In this document: in pieces, positions 32,101 through 44,100 of the stretch | Layout of the letters: the number at the start of each line of letters is the position of its first letter | Numbering within the stretch: the first letter of the stretch is position 1 | Origin: Zygnema circumcarinatum | Lineage: Eukaryota > Streptophyta > Zygnematophyceae > Zygnematales > Zygnemataceae | DNA length: 64,000 bases | Reading direction: 5' to 3' | Assembly: GCA_037447605.1 (NCBI GenBank) | Contig: CM074811.1 | Coordinates: 890,757-954,756, forward strand | Made by a program: the position numbers and the translations under genes | The notes under the pieces: model-generated | The model's input: only the letters and a program-made list of their open reading frames with translations | What the model was told of the DNA's origin: nothing | Databases searched by the model: none

Positions 32101-35100
32101 TGCAAGGGCATCCGGTTCTCTCCTTCCCCGTCTGACTGCAGCATTGAAAGGTTCTGCACGTGACGTGACGGCACACAAGGAAAAGTGTAAGACCAAAATG
32201 TACCGGGGGCCACGTGTCGGGGAGAGATCAGCAGATACGAGAGGAGAGCAGAGAGAAGGTGAGGTTCAAGAGGAGGAGGGAGAGGCAAACAAAGCAGAGG
32301 AAACGGACATGGGGAGTGAAATGAAAATCAAGAGACTAAAGGCAATACTGGGCAATGAAGGCAATACTGGAGGAGGTTCAGAGCTTCATGTTGAATGAAA
32401 ATGAAAAACTATTTAGCAGCTAGTCCTATGACTCTCCGACAAAAAGCAGTGTCACAGCGAACAAGCACTGAAGTTATGCCACCAGTCTTACAAGCCAAGG
32501 TGAGCATTCATGATTGCAGACCCTGCAGATGCTAAACTGAACAATCTAGTACAAATATGTGTATGCTTTGGTTGTCTCCAAACTAAGTGAAAAGTTCTAG
32601 ACTAAGGTTTGGCCTCCATGTGCAAATCTGTTTAGCCAATAGTGTACATCCTATTATGCATTGTCCCATCATTCCACCTCCCGCGAATCTTGAATCTTGA
32701 CTTTACCTGATCTTGCGCAACCTGAAGGATTGGCAGGTGGCTGCCATGCACAAGCTTCCTGCACTGACGGTTTGGCAATTGTTGCAGATACTGTTGAAGG
32801 AGATTTTAGGACGAGATCAAGGGAACAAGAAATTGCAGATTTATTGTGGCGTCGGCAACACGATATGAATTCCAAATTTCCATAAACAGACCCTCGGAAT
32901 CCTTGACGACTTCGTTGATTCGCTTCATCATTAACTTCCTTCAACTGCATGTAGTCCAGTTTCGTGAATACAATTGGTTAGCCCATTTAAATAAAAAATT
33001 GCTTAATGGCATATATCCTGGCTTATCTCAGCAATTGACGGCACTCAAATGATTCATGAAAACCTAGCCATCGATGAGTGAAAAACAAGGTATAATGCTG
33101 TTCGCCTACCCCTCCACTTCGCTATACTGTCATCAGATACCCCAAGATTTACGGAACAGAAGGTATTCATGCAGATGCACACTCGTACAGAGCGCACACA
33201 CAAAAGGGTGTGCCCTTCACATCTTCAATAAACTGAATAACTGAAGCATCGAGCTCTTAACTCCAAAGCTCTTACCTCACCTAGTTATTTAGAGCCGATA
33301 TGCCAATGAGAACCCCCATGTCTACCAACACATGCAAGCCCCGTTCAGCAGCATAGAATAAGCGAACATTGACATCATACCTCCATGGTGAGTCCTTCCT
33401 TCCGAGCACAAAGTGGATGATAGGCCACGCAGCAGTTTTTGACTGTGCATTGGATGCATGCTCCATATGGCACGTGGCAAATAGAGCATAGAAGCTTCCA
33501 CCGGGCCTGAAGACAACAACCAATTGTCCCACTCGTCCCTCTTAATTGTCTACTTCTCGACTCTATCTTGAAATAGGAATGAATAGCATTCGGAGAACCG
33601 ACCACTCAAACCTTACGAGCGAAATTCTGTTACAAGCATACGTGATACACCGGAGCTTAAGGAGAACAGCTTCAGCAATGTACCTTATTAATTCCCGCAA
33701 CCCCTCGGATGACTTTCAGGCCTTCAAACATCGTTTCTGATAAGACAAAGAAACAGCCCATTTGTCAGCTGCTTGTTCAGAAAACGAACATCGAAAGATA
33801 TAAGGACACCTCCCAAAAAAAAATAATAATAATTCCAGTGCAGTACTGTAATACAAGCACTGGCCTAGGAGAACCAAACAGTCTAGCTTCAGCGATTTAG
33901 ATTCAGGACAAGGCAAGATAAGAGTCATGAGGTCTACCCGGTATCCAGATTGCACATGCGACGTGGGCCCAATTCCCATCCGAAGTCTTTTTCATTGCGC
34001 CACCTGCAAAGATCCCCTTCAAAGGATTGAATTCCTCTGATGGATGGCTATAAGCTAAATTTTTTTTACCATTTTTCACAATGCAACCAAAATGTAATTT
34101 GTATTGAGGCTAGAATAGAGTGTGGTTTTGCAGGCCTGAAAACGCACCTTGCACCGGACACAAGCAGCAGGGGGGAGCTGCTTCTGGAGTGTAAGCATCG
34201 CAAACATCACATAGCCAGAGATCGCCATCGGGCTGCGCATCCACACCGTAGCAGTCCATATGAACCTGCTTGAATAAGCGGACGAATATGGGGTAAATAG
34301 CGTCACACTGCTAAAGTCTTCCGGATATACCTTAAACGCTTGTAAATCACAAAATATACTGTCAATGCTAGTTTGTTTCACCTACCCTAACGAATCCTCG
34401 CCTTGTTCTTCTCTAGATAGTCGTGAGGGGATTACTCAAACTCAGACATCACACATTTCCAGCGCAGGCATACGCGTCTAAGGGCATTTTTTACATCTGA
34501 CAAGACTCTTTGTGGTCACAATGGGAATGAGGGGAGGACCGTAGCCCACCATCATGCGACAGCTGTCGCAGTGTAGTAGCTGATTGTCTTCATATTCCTG
34601 TTTTACACATCCATCCACCAATCAAGAAGCCTTAGTGACACTGTCAAACAAAGAGTAAACAACCTGTGATTCACCAAAGTATGTGTCAAGTTATCAGCCA
34701 TGCATTCACAAAAAGAATGACATGATCCATAGCAGGACAGTGTCCAGCATAATCCACCTGCAAGGTTCACCAACTACAATGAAGTGGTTGAGGCTCTCCA
34801 GTGAATTTCACAAAAGGACCCCCCATGAAGCACAAGATGACAAACATACGGCCTTTCATGACCAATATTTCAATATGGCAAACCAATAGGTGCACAACAA
34901 TCACACGGGTGAAAGCTAGCACGCTCATCCAGGATTCTCTTTCGGTCACTTTTAAAATTGAGGCCACGAAAGTGCCCTATGTCACCAATGAGGTTCATTT
35001 TTTTGACACTGACCTCGTGGATGTAACACACCGAGCACCGATCACCATGTTGCCACGTGTACTTTTGTGGGGAATAACCAGCCGGCACCACCGCCTGCTC

Positions 35101-38100
35101 TGGTGGAGAAGTGAGCCAAGCCTGAAACTTTGTGCACTTCTTTGCATTCGGGAGAGCCTGGCAGTGCAAAAACAAAAACAAAAACAAAAACAACACGCTT
35201 AGCTCCTTCAGCTCTTACTTGACTTTTACTGAAATTGTTTGTGTCCTGTTATTGGCAGTAGCTATGCGTGGTTGATCGAAGGCTGATCATCCTCATCACT
35301 CGGAATCCTCAAAGAAAAATGCCTCTCATGTAGTTCCATTTAGATATACCAAATTTCGAAGTCTCTTCACGATCGACAGGAGACACATGAGCATTGACAA
35401 AGGAACTTCACGCACCTAACTTGCTAGAACAACATTCCAATTTTAATTTGGGGCCAAAGTTTCGTTCCCACGACTTATTCCTGGCCCAGGTCCTTCTTGT
35501 TTGAAGCAAAAAATTGATCCATAGTACGGAATCAGTGGACCAACGATGCTCGAGAATATAATTTAAGTGAAAGGGTAGAGAAGGTAGACTGCGTGTTCTT
35601 GTTAAGCACCTGAATCATGCGGGCCACCTGTCGGAGGGCGAAGCCAAACTGTGCGGGACCACTATTGATGAAATGGGAAGGCAACTCCTCCACTGTAATC
35701 CGGTTACTCTGCAGCAGCTTTTCCTTCGCATGAATCACACGATTTTGCAAGGTGGTCCAGCATCTCCCTGGATTGTCGGCTTCCACCTGTACAGAGTTCA
35801 AAGAGGATGCTTATGTTAATTGTTGCTATCCCCAAATTTTGCCTAACAGACTAATAATCTTTATTGCATCGAAAAAATGTCGAAATCCAAAAAATCTAAT
35901 TGGTCTGAACTGCTTTCACAGTTAGGGGGAAAGATAGCATAGAACCTTATAGTCAATACGCCATAGCCTCCTCACCTGATAAAAGAGACTCCACATATTT
36001 AATGAAGAAAAGAAAGTTTACTAAGTCAGCTGATCGATGTTAAACCTTTAGAAACACTGATGAAATTAAAATGCACATAAGGAGGCCATTGGAGTTGGCA
36101 ATAGTCACAAACAATATCTCACCGGCTTCCCATCCACAGGGGTAACACGGAAAACAAGTTTTCCACTTTTGCGCAGAATTTCCATACGGTACTCCACCAA
36201 CTGCGTAACATCTGCCATCCATGTTTAAGACCCCAAAACTTTTACAGAGTGAGTTCCTCCTCAATGGTAGGGCCAAAGATAGCAGAATATCCACTACCAA
36301 TGAGAAAGGAATGCTACCCGCCCCTCTAACTTTACACTAAGAGCATTATGGGCATGCATTGAAAGGCCATTCTACAATGTGCTATAAAACACATTAAAAC
36401 ACATTTTTTATGTGTTAAAAAACTGAAATCCTGAGTGTCTCTTCGTTTGTCCTGTGCCCTCGTCTGTTTCGTTTGTTATTTCATAGGAGGAAAACCAGAG
36501 AGATTTATGATTGCAGACTAGCCTCCTTCAAGGCAAAGTCACCTCCCACCTTTGGAGGAAGGAAACTTCCGCATAGCCATGTATCCCTCCGGCCAGATAT
36601 ATTTGTCAGAATGAAAATGTTCCGAATCAGTAACCACCTTTCCTGCCCATAAACCCCTCTCCCTGCGCTTTCCTTTGAGCCGCATCACAGGCGGGAATGG
36701 GTATGAATGCTGAACGTAGGTGTGCAAGGCAAAAGTATAAATGCAAGAGATGAGAAAGCATCGGTCACGTGGGTCTCAGGAAAATTCCAACAAACGCACC
36801 GAGACTGAGGACGGTGAGGGGTCCTACGACTAATGGCATCTGGGGCTGTTGAAACATGTTCTCAGCCTTTCCCTCCACCTCCTCTCCGTCATCCACAGAA
36901 CCATATATAACTGTGTTTCCAACAGAGCTAGCCATTTGAGGCGGCACAACGTTCTCTGTCAAATACCTGTTCAGAGACCAAAAAACAAGATGGGTCTTTA
37001 AAGTTAGCAAATCACTTAGCAGTAGAGACTTTCAACGGTTGTGAACCTTCGCATCCTTCGCAATTTTACTTTGTTAGCCTCCTCTAGCTCCAAACCCTGT
37101 CCCGTTCGTGATGTGTATTTGACTGTTCTGAATACCCTTCCCAACCCTGACAGCCTGCCAACACAGTTTTATGCAAGGCTGCCATCATACGCACAGAAAA
37201 AGGAAGACTTCGAAAAAAAAAAAATGCAATGAAAAAGAGGTAGAAAAACTAAAGGGGGGATTCCTCACCTCTCCAGCTGTTCCAAGGCTTGCAGAAAGGC
37301 TGGGGAATGGCTTTTCGTGTGGAAGCGAGCTTCAAGTCCCCAAGAAAGGCGATGACAGCTTCGGCGGCTTTGTACAGCGAATTCGAATGTTCCAAAAAAT
37401 TGCAAAGCCACTTTCGAAGGACCGTGGTCTCGGGCCCCCTTCAAACCAGCTGCTATGGCATGCTCTTCATCCAGCACCATTGCCGGCCAATCGGGAAATC
37501 CTGAAAACAGGTCATTGAATTCACAAGGGATTTCCAAAAGATGTCATTTAAGAGATGTACATACACCAGCGGAAGATTGAAACGTCAGAGGAGAAGCTGT
37601 AGGCCTACTTAAGTGCTTTGCAGTTACTATGGGCAAAAGCTCCGATGCAAATAAAAAGTTTACTGCATTTTCTGACATATGCTATTTTCTTCCACCTGCC
37701 CACCTTGACATATTACCACGCCTTCAGGTATTTGTGACAACTGTTCAGCAAGATGCCTGACCATCTACGACAGCAAGCTACGAGATTACCTTTCACTTTA
37801 CTCCACACAAGTTCCCCGTGGCAAAACTCTGGCTGCTTCTCGACTTGTTTACTGGACAGCATTGGTCGGCCAGTTTCGTTTATTCCATCCTCGAAGGAAT
37901 TACATTTCCTGATATCTTGCACTACTGCTTTACCACTTGTCACATCCAAATGTTCGGATGGAGTCACCAGCAACTTAACACGCTCGTTTGAAAGCAGTAG
38001 CCATTCAGACTCCGACTCTTCATACAATACCTGCGTAGAGAAGGTCACAACAGATCACACCACATGCCTTAGCATTTTTGAAACATGTTTCACTTCAGTT

Positions 38101-40269
38101 CAATGATAGGAAACCATCAAGCATTATGGAAGAAATCCTGCAGTAATCAAAACAAGTTCAGAGGAACGATTTCAAAAATGCTACAATCGCCAGAACCCAT
38201 CCCCTGATTAAAGCTCTATCACTAAATCCCGACTTCAAGTGCGCCGAGAGGCCTTGTCGGGTTCTTCGAGTTTAGGGCAACTTCAGCAGTGTTGACCATA
38301 AAAGCCTAAATGGATTGTTTTTATAACTTGCAAGAACTTTCTGGCGATAAATCACCAAATTGAACTTATAATCCTCAATATAGTACAACCCCCTCCCTCC
38401 CTTCCTCCCTCAAACGGTTCAGGCATGCCACAACCACTACTGTATGTGATGAAAAAGGTCCGCAGAAAAAGGTCGAACACATTTCGTACAAATGTTCCTA
38501 GACAACAGCCTGAATTCTGCTTCTTCTCATGAATTTATTTTACCGAAACATGATCCCACATTCCTGCACAGTCGTTCGAAGGACCATAAACATACCTTGT
38601 ACTTGCCCGTTGCACTGTTGTATTCATGCACTACTCCAGGATACCATTGAACATCCAATGGCCAAAATATCTGAAATGCGTTACCAGACATGTGACTCAG
38701 AAAGAACATCATTCAAAGGCACTAAGCCATATACTTCATCGTACATAGCAATTCAGGTTGGATGATCCCCACCAACCACGTGTCGCATATCCAATTCACT
38801 AACAAACAAGCAATGTTTCCGATTCGCAATGTTTTCGTTTCCGATTTTGCTTTGCAAACAAACCCTCAGATACTAATTACGAGAGTTTTGAGGGTAAGGG
38901 GGGATAGGGCGACCATTGAATGAACCACACAGCACAATGCGAATTAGACTCAGTGATTGCTCAAGTCTTAACCTTGCTCTGCTTACATGACACCAAAGAT
39001 GCCTCCCTGTGCTATTCTAGAGGCTGAGAAAAGCTTTACAACAATCAAATGACCTCAATCAATGACAGGAAAGCCCCCTAAAATGCGTCTTCATCCAAAA
39101 TAACCTTTTGGGCAGTTGAAATAGAATCAGGTGTACCTTGCAAGCCCGGCCAACAAGAGCGCGATGATCGAATCCAACTAATGGCACCCTGCATGCATTT
39201 TTCCAGAACCCAAATTCCTCAAACAAGGGCACCAAAACATGAAAACTATATGTCCGTGCCTTGGTCTATAATCAAGCACGTCGCCCTATGTTATTACAAC
39301 CTGCAAGCTCGTGCTTCCGGTTCAAGGTACCAAAGGCTTAACAGCTCGCACTAGCATGGTCTTCCGGAAGCATCCAGCTCCTTGATTTCCGATACTTAAC
39401 TTGCAAATAAGGTACCCAACATTTTATAAACTTTAACTACCACAGAGCACCCCAACGTGCAGCGTGCCAAACAGTAGCCCTTGGAGAAGAGGAGACAAAA
39501 AGGAGGAGATGACTTACTCCTGCCAGTACTTCTTTAACTTTGCCGCTACTTCAAACTCTTTTGCTGCAAGAGTCAAGCTCGCATTCCTTGACGTCATTTC
39601 ATCCTTCCTCGTTTGGCTTTTTGTTTTAAATTCATTCTTTCCCTGCTTTGGCTTGCCTCTCGCGCGCTTTACAGGCGGAGTGTGCAGAAGCTTGTCCATG
39701 ACCATCTCAACCTCATCTTTACGAGCCTTCTTTTTACATGTTTCTTCGCGTTGCATCTTCAGTTGTTGAAGGTCAAAATATTGGTTGACAGGACATCTCC
39801 GTTTCTTCGCATCTGGACTGCTCACAATCTGGCAATTCAGGTTTGCATCGGAGCTCAATCCTGTGGAGCCCCTATTTCCGGATGCATGCTCTACGCCCTC
39901 GGCAGTCCGTGACTCGCAGCTCTGCCTCACTTCCACTTCTAGACGGAGCAACCTTTCCTCAGTCGCTCCTCCTGCTGCTGCTGCTGCATCCTCCTCTGAT
40001 CGCCTCCGCTTGTAGAAGGAGCGCACTGTTACTACATTCCGTATTTTATGGCTGGCTTGACCTCCTCCTATTTCCCCAGACTTCCCTTTCCTTTTACTCA
40101 GAGACCTCGCACTTCCGTCGTTTATTTCAGTCACAACTGTTCCGCTTTGACTGACTGACTCGCCGACAGTTGGAACTGTCAAAGTCTCCATCGCAGGAGG
40201 CCTCTCCTCCTCCGACTCCAGATCGCATGTTAGACAAAGCTCCGTGCTGCAGATGTTGCCGGTACACAT
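29167..40269 (-). CDS. trithorax-like histone H3K4 methyltransferase (ATX1/2 type)
   Basis: Twenty-two minus-strand exons: 40269-39518, 39188-39137, 38670-38596, 38030-37790, 37500-37269, 36966-36800, 36642-36550, 36211-36123, 35786-35610, 35157-35014, 34597-34550, 34265-34148, 34003-33938, 33736-33684, 33506-33381, 32944-32707, 32153-31770, 31428-31367, 30941-30864, 30387-30292, 29856-29753, 29299-29167. All phases join, giving 1175 residues (Arabidopsis ATX1 is about 1060). Order: basic, disordered N-terminus; Tudor-like segment near 262-320 (IFWPLDVQWYPGVV); PWWP near 365-430 (GELVWSKVKGFPDWPAMV); FYRN (DSEHFHSDKYIWPEGY) and FYRC to about 626; PHD (DRCSVC...CDSCRMMVHMDCYG) and extended PHD (LCSICHVPYGACIQC) at about 660-850; SET about 1005-1132 (IHGWGLFAK, EYAGEVVR, NHSCHPNCYSR, ELTYDYR); post-SET CHCG...CRG. 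SET cofactor and catalytic residues look intact. The ATG is the first in a long open exon. Confidence 0.93.
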
Positions 40270-41140
40270 GATTCAATGTAACTCTTCAAAAATAAAATAT
40301 CCTCACGCAATATTCTGTTGATGCGTTGGCCCCTCAAGGCATCTACCACACAACATCTCCCCCTTCTCTCCTCTGCATCCTCCCCTGCAATGTAGCAGCA
40401 TACCTTCCTTTTTCCAAACCCTAAATTATGCCCTGCCCAACTGCTCCTCCTGCTTTCCTGCCCCTATATACTCTCTCCCTAAATATATATACACGCCCTA
40501 TATACTGTGTCAGCAGCAGCAGTCCTCAAATAATTAGAAAGTAAGAAAGGGCGCCAAATATTACAGGAGGTATACAATTGAAAAGTGGCAAACAACAAAG
40601 TCACATTTTGGCTCCCTAATTGAAAAAGCCTCTTATTTTTTTGAAGTCCTCCGGCGCGAAAACTTGCCCTTTTGGCGTTCTATGTGAAAATCAAGTAGCC
40701 GTCCCGAATCTTCCGCATTTTACGGGAACGGGAGCATAGATCTCCAGTGGACCGTTTGCTAAAATCCTTTTTGAATGCCCAAATTTTTCTCAACCGCCGT
40801 CGGCGACGGAATTTGTTTTTGATTTATATGGCCAATCACAACATGTCACGTGAGAAATTTTTCCACGTGTTTGTCTCCTATTGGCTGTACACCTGAAATC
40901 GTACTTTTTCAGATGCCCGCCCCGAGCCGAGTCCGAGACCCGCTTCTGTACGGCGTCTGCGACCGTTTGAGTGACCGTAGAGAAAGTACATTTGAATCGT
41001 ACGAATGGTGCCGTACGGCATGGGCCGTACGGTGGGCTCATGCATATATTGAGGCCATGGAGGATGGCAGCCATGGGGGCTGAGGCTGGAAGAGGAAGGG
41101 AGGAGAGGGAGTTGGAGGGAGGGAGGGAGGGAGGCCGGCC
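40270..41140. promoter_or_regulatory. shared divergent promoter region (methyltransferase / LRR kinase)
   Basis: This is the 871 bp between two start codons facing outward. It contains a telo-box-like AAACCCTAAA at about 40419-40428, TATATA-rich sequence at 40465-40505 on the methyltransferase side, and a CCGTACGG cluster at 40947-41034 just before the kinase start. A purine GGGAGGGAGG run lies directly before the kinase ATG. The promoter role is inferred from position only. Confidence 0.5.
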
Positions 41141-44100
41141 ATGGCGGCCAGGGACAGCCTCAAGGAGGCCGGGAGGGTCTTTAAGGGGGAATGTACCCTC
41201 GAGAATTCTGCCGCTGACGTCATGAAGGGGGATGATGCCTTTGCAGACGCCATGGCTTGGCTGGAAAGGGGGGAGGGAGGAGATGGGGGGAGCAATAAGG
41301 GAGAAGAGGGAGGGGGGGTTGTCGAGGGAGAGGGAGAGGAGCTAGTTGGTGGAGAGGAAATTCTGCGAGGAGAGAGCTGTGATTCAGATGCTGCGTTTGA
41401 GAAGAAGGACGGGGCGCTAGGAGAAGTGTTGGACATATCGCCTTTGAGAGAGGACCTGTCTGAAGGTTTGACTCAGGATGGCTTGTCTGGGAATTATTCT
41501 GATACGAAAGAGATGTATTTGTATGACAACTCGTTTACAGTTGTACCGGGAGATATTGGCAAATTCTACAATATGAGGGTGCTGAAACTGTTTTCAAACC
41601 AGGTATTCGCCGTTACCAAGTGCGCATGCACAGCATCTCTCAATATGGTTGAAGAAAGGCCGCTTCGCTCACAACTCCAATTGATTAGGGCGTGATTCTC
41701 CTGCGTATTTTTCACCTTTTCTACTCCTCTTCCCTTGTAGAAAATCAAACTCCTAAGTGCCTTGTCATACTTATATTGCATAGTCTATTAGCGGGCTGAA
41801 ATAAACTATAAATTATTAGCAAGACCTACACGAGCTGAGCAGGCCGAGGTTTGACTATGCACTGCAGGTAACTCTGCTCCCTAAGGAAGCTGGAAAACTT
41901 ACCAACTTGGAACAGCTGTATGTGAAATCGGATGCCACCACTCTAGCGCAGCTGCCTTCTCTTGGTGGCATGACTTCTTTAAGGTCTCTAGAGCTCCATC
42001 AAGTTCCGGCGAGGCCCTCACATTCCGTTCTTCCGCCAGACATCAGCAAGCTCAAGCATTTGCGGAAGCTGGCTGTCTGCAATTACTCCATAACGTGAGC
42101 GAAACTCCTATCGGTCTGTTTAAGTCATTATCAGGGGTTTTTGCTTCTGTTCGTAACAGGAATGGGAAAGAAAGGCTATGACTTCTTCGCTCTGCACGCA
42201 GTATGCGGCTGCAAAAAGTGATTTCGAATCAGCTAGAGGACAGCTGTGGAAGGGTTATTACTTATAAGTTTACTTATAAGTTTGAGAGGTCCGGTTTCTG
42301 TTATGGCGTTGTTGAAAATTCTTTATCGCTACAGTTTCTTTCGTTCACGGCCCTTTCGTTCTCACCAATACCAATCCAAAGTTGCCTACTTTTTCATTGT
42401 ATCCATGGACGGAGTAGGTCTTACGTAAGTGCCTAATGTCTTGTTTCTAGCGCCTTTGCAGTTCTATGCCACCAGAAATCGCGAGTCTCTCTTCCCTGGA
42501 AGAGCTGGATTTATCATTCAACTCTTTGGCAATCCTTCCCGCAGAAATCTCCAACCTGAAATCTTTAACAAGCTTGAACGTATCCAACAACAAGCTCGAA
42601 TGCCTGCCTGCCGAGCTCTCCAGTCTCGCACAGCTCAGGACCCTCGATGTTGCCAGTAATTTGTTGACTTCCTTGCAGAGCCTGGTTCTGTCATCAATGA
42701 CTTCCCTGACGACACTAAATGCACAGGTGCAAACCTTTCTTCTCGAGGCTATTTCAGAATAAGTTTTCTGCGGTCTTGCTTCCTTAGTGTGCTGTGCTAA
42801 TGACCATCTTCTTTCGCATCTTTTCACAAGTTGCATATGCAACAATGATGTAAGGGTTAAGGGTGATTTTTGAGACTTTTTTTCTTGACGGGGTCGTGCA
42901 TGTATTGATGCTTATTTTTGTGTCTGACATTTTGCGGCATTTTGGTGTACAGAATAATAATATTGCGAAGGCTGAGGAGATCCCCCACTGGCTACAATGC
43001 AACCTGGAAGGCAACGGCTGGATAATGCTAGGCAGTGCCGGCAGTCCAGGATGCGAAAGTGACGAAGGTGGTGAAGTTTTCAATTCCTCAAAGGTCTCAC
43101 CAGGTGAGACTTGATTAAGCAACTTGATTTGCTGGTGTTTCATCCTTCGCCTGATTTTTGGAACGGCAGAATCAATCAATACAATTGTGAGATTTGCCGT
43201 TTCAATCCTTTGATAGGCAGTTATTTTTCAATGCACAGTCATCCTTTCTTTCCCGATTTCCGTCGTTTGGGGCAGAGGTGCCTGTTTTAACGACTTCACG
43301 AGTTGGATGCTGTCTGTGGCCATTCATGTTGACCTTTCAGTAGGAAGGGTAAAGCCGTTTTCTCCGCCTTCAAATGCTGCGGGAGAGCAGTCGTCTAAAC
43401 CACCTGGGTATTCTTTGCATAGTTTCCGTCATCAAACTAGCCACGAACGGCTGAATATTAGCAGAGTGGCGGAAGTCGAACAAGAGCGGATTGCTGACAT
43501 CAATGTAGAGAGGAGTGAAGTGCGAGAAATGGAGCTACAGGGAGTGTTGTCAAGAAAGCCCACTCGACTTAGAGCAAGCTTGAGACCATACTACCAGGCA
43601 GAAAATCAGATTGAGGAAACGTCTTGCTCGTCCTTGGATAGCACTTCCCACAAGGACTTGCTCGGAAATGGTATGACATCCAACCACTGCAAAACAACAG
43701 ACAGATTTGTCTCTGCTTAGTAGAGGCAGCTATGCTACAATGTGCTTCAATTCTATTTAAATGAAACATGTGTGTAATGTGCAGCGGACAGAGTCTTAGT
43801 GACAGCGTGGAAGCTGGTTGTTTTTAATCCTCCAAACGCAGGTTGTGTGCTGTATATGTAGTTTAAAAGACTGGGTTGTAACATAGGAGACACAGTTACA
43901 GGGGCAGTCATACTAATAAGCTATCTGCAAACGCATTGGATCTGATGCAGGTTTAGTCACACGGCTTGGGAGGCGGCAGAGTCATGGAGTTGATATCAGT
44001 ACGAAATCTAGTAAACGGCGCCGTTGGGTTGTAAGCAATTGCGACATTTCATACAAGTACTACAGGGAGTCATTTTGTGGATTTGAAGATCGACTGCAGG

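Noticed and set aside
39464-40154. Plus-strand frames of about 75-103 residues
   Set aside because: They are antisense shadows of the first exon of the methyltransferase gene.
43276-43340. Upstream acceptor (GGGGCAG at 43269-43275) for kinase exon 5
   Set aside because: It leads to a stop at the position where the CTTTCAG acceptor at 43334-43340 keeps the frame and the family-like HERLNISR segment.
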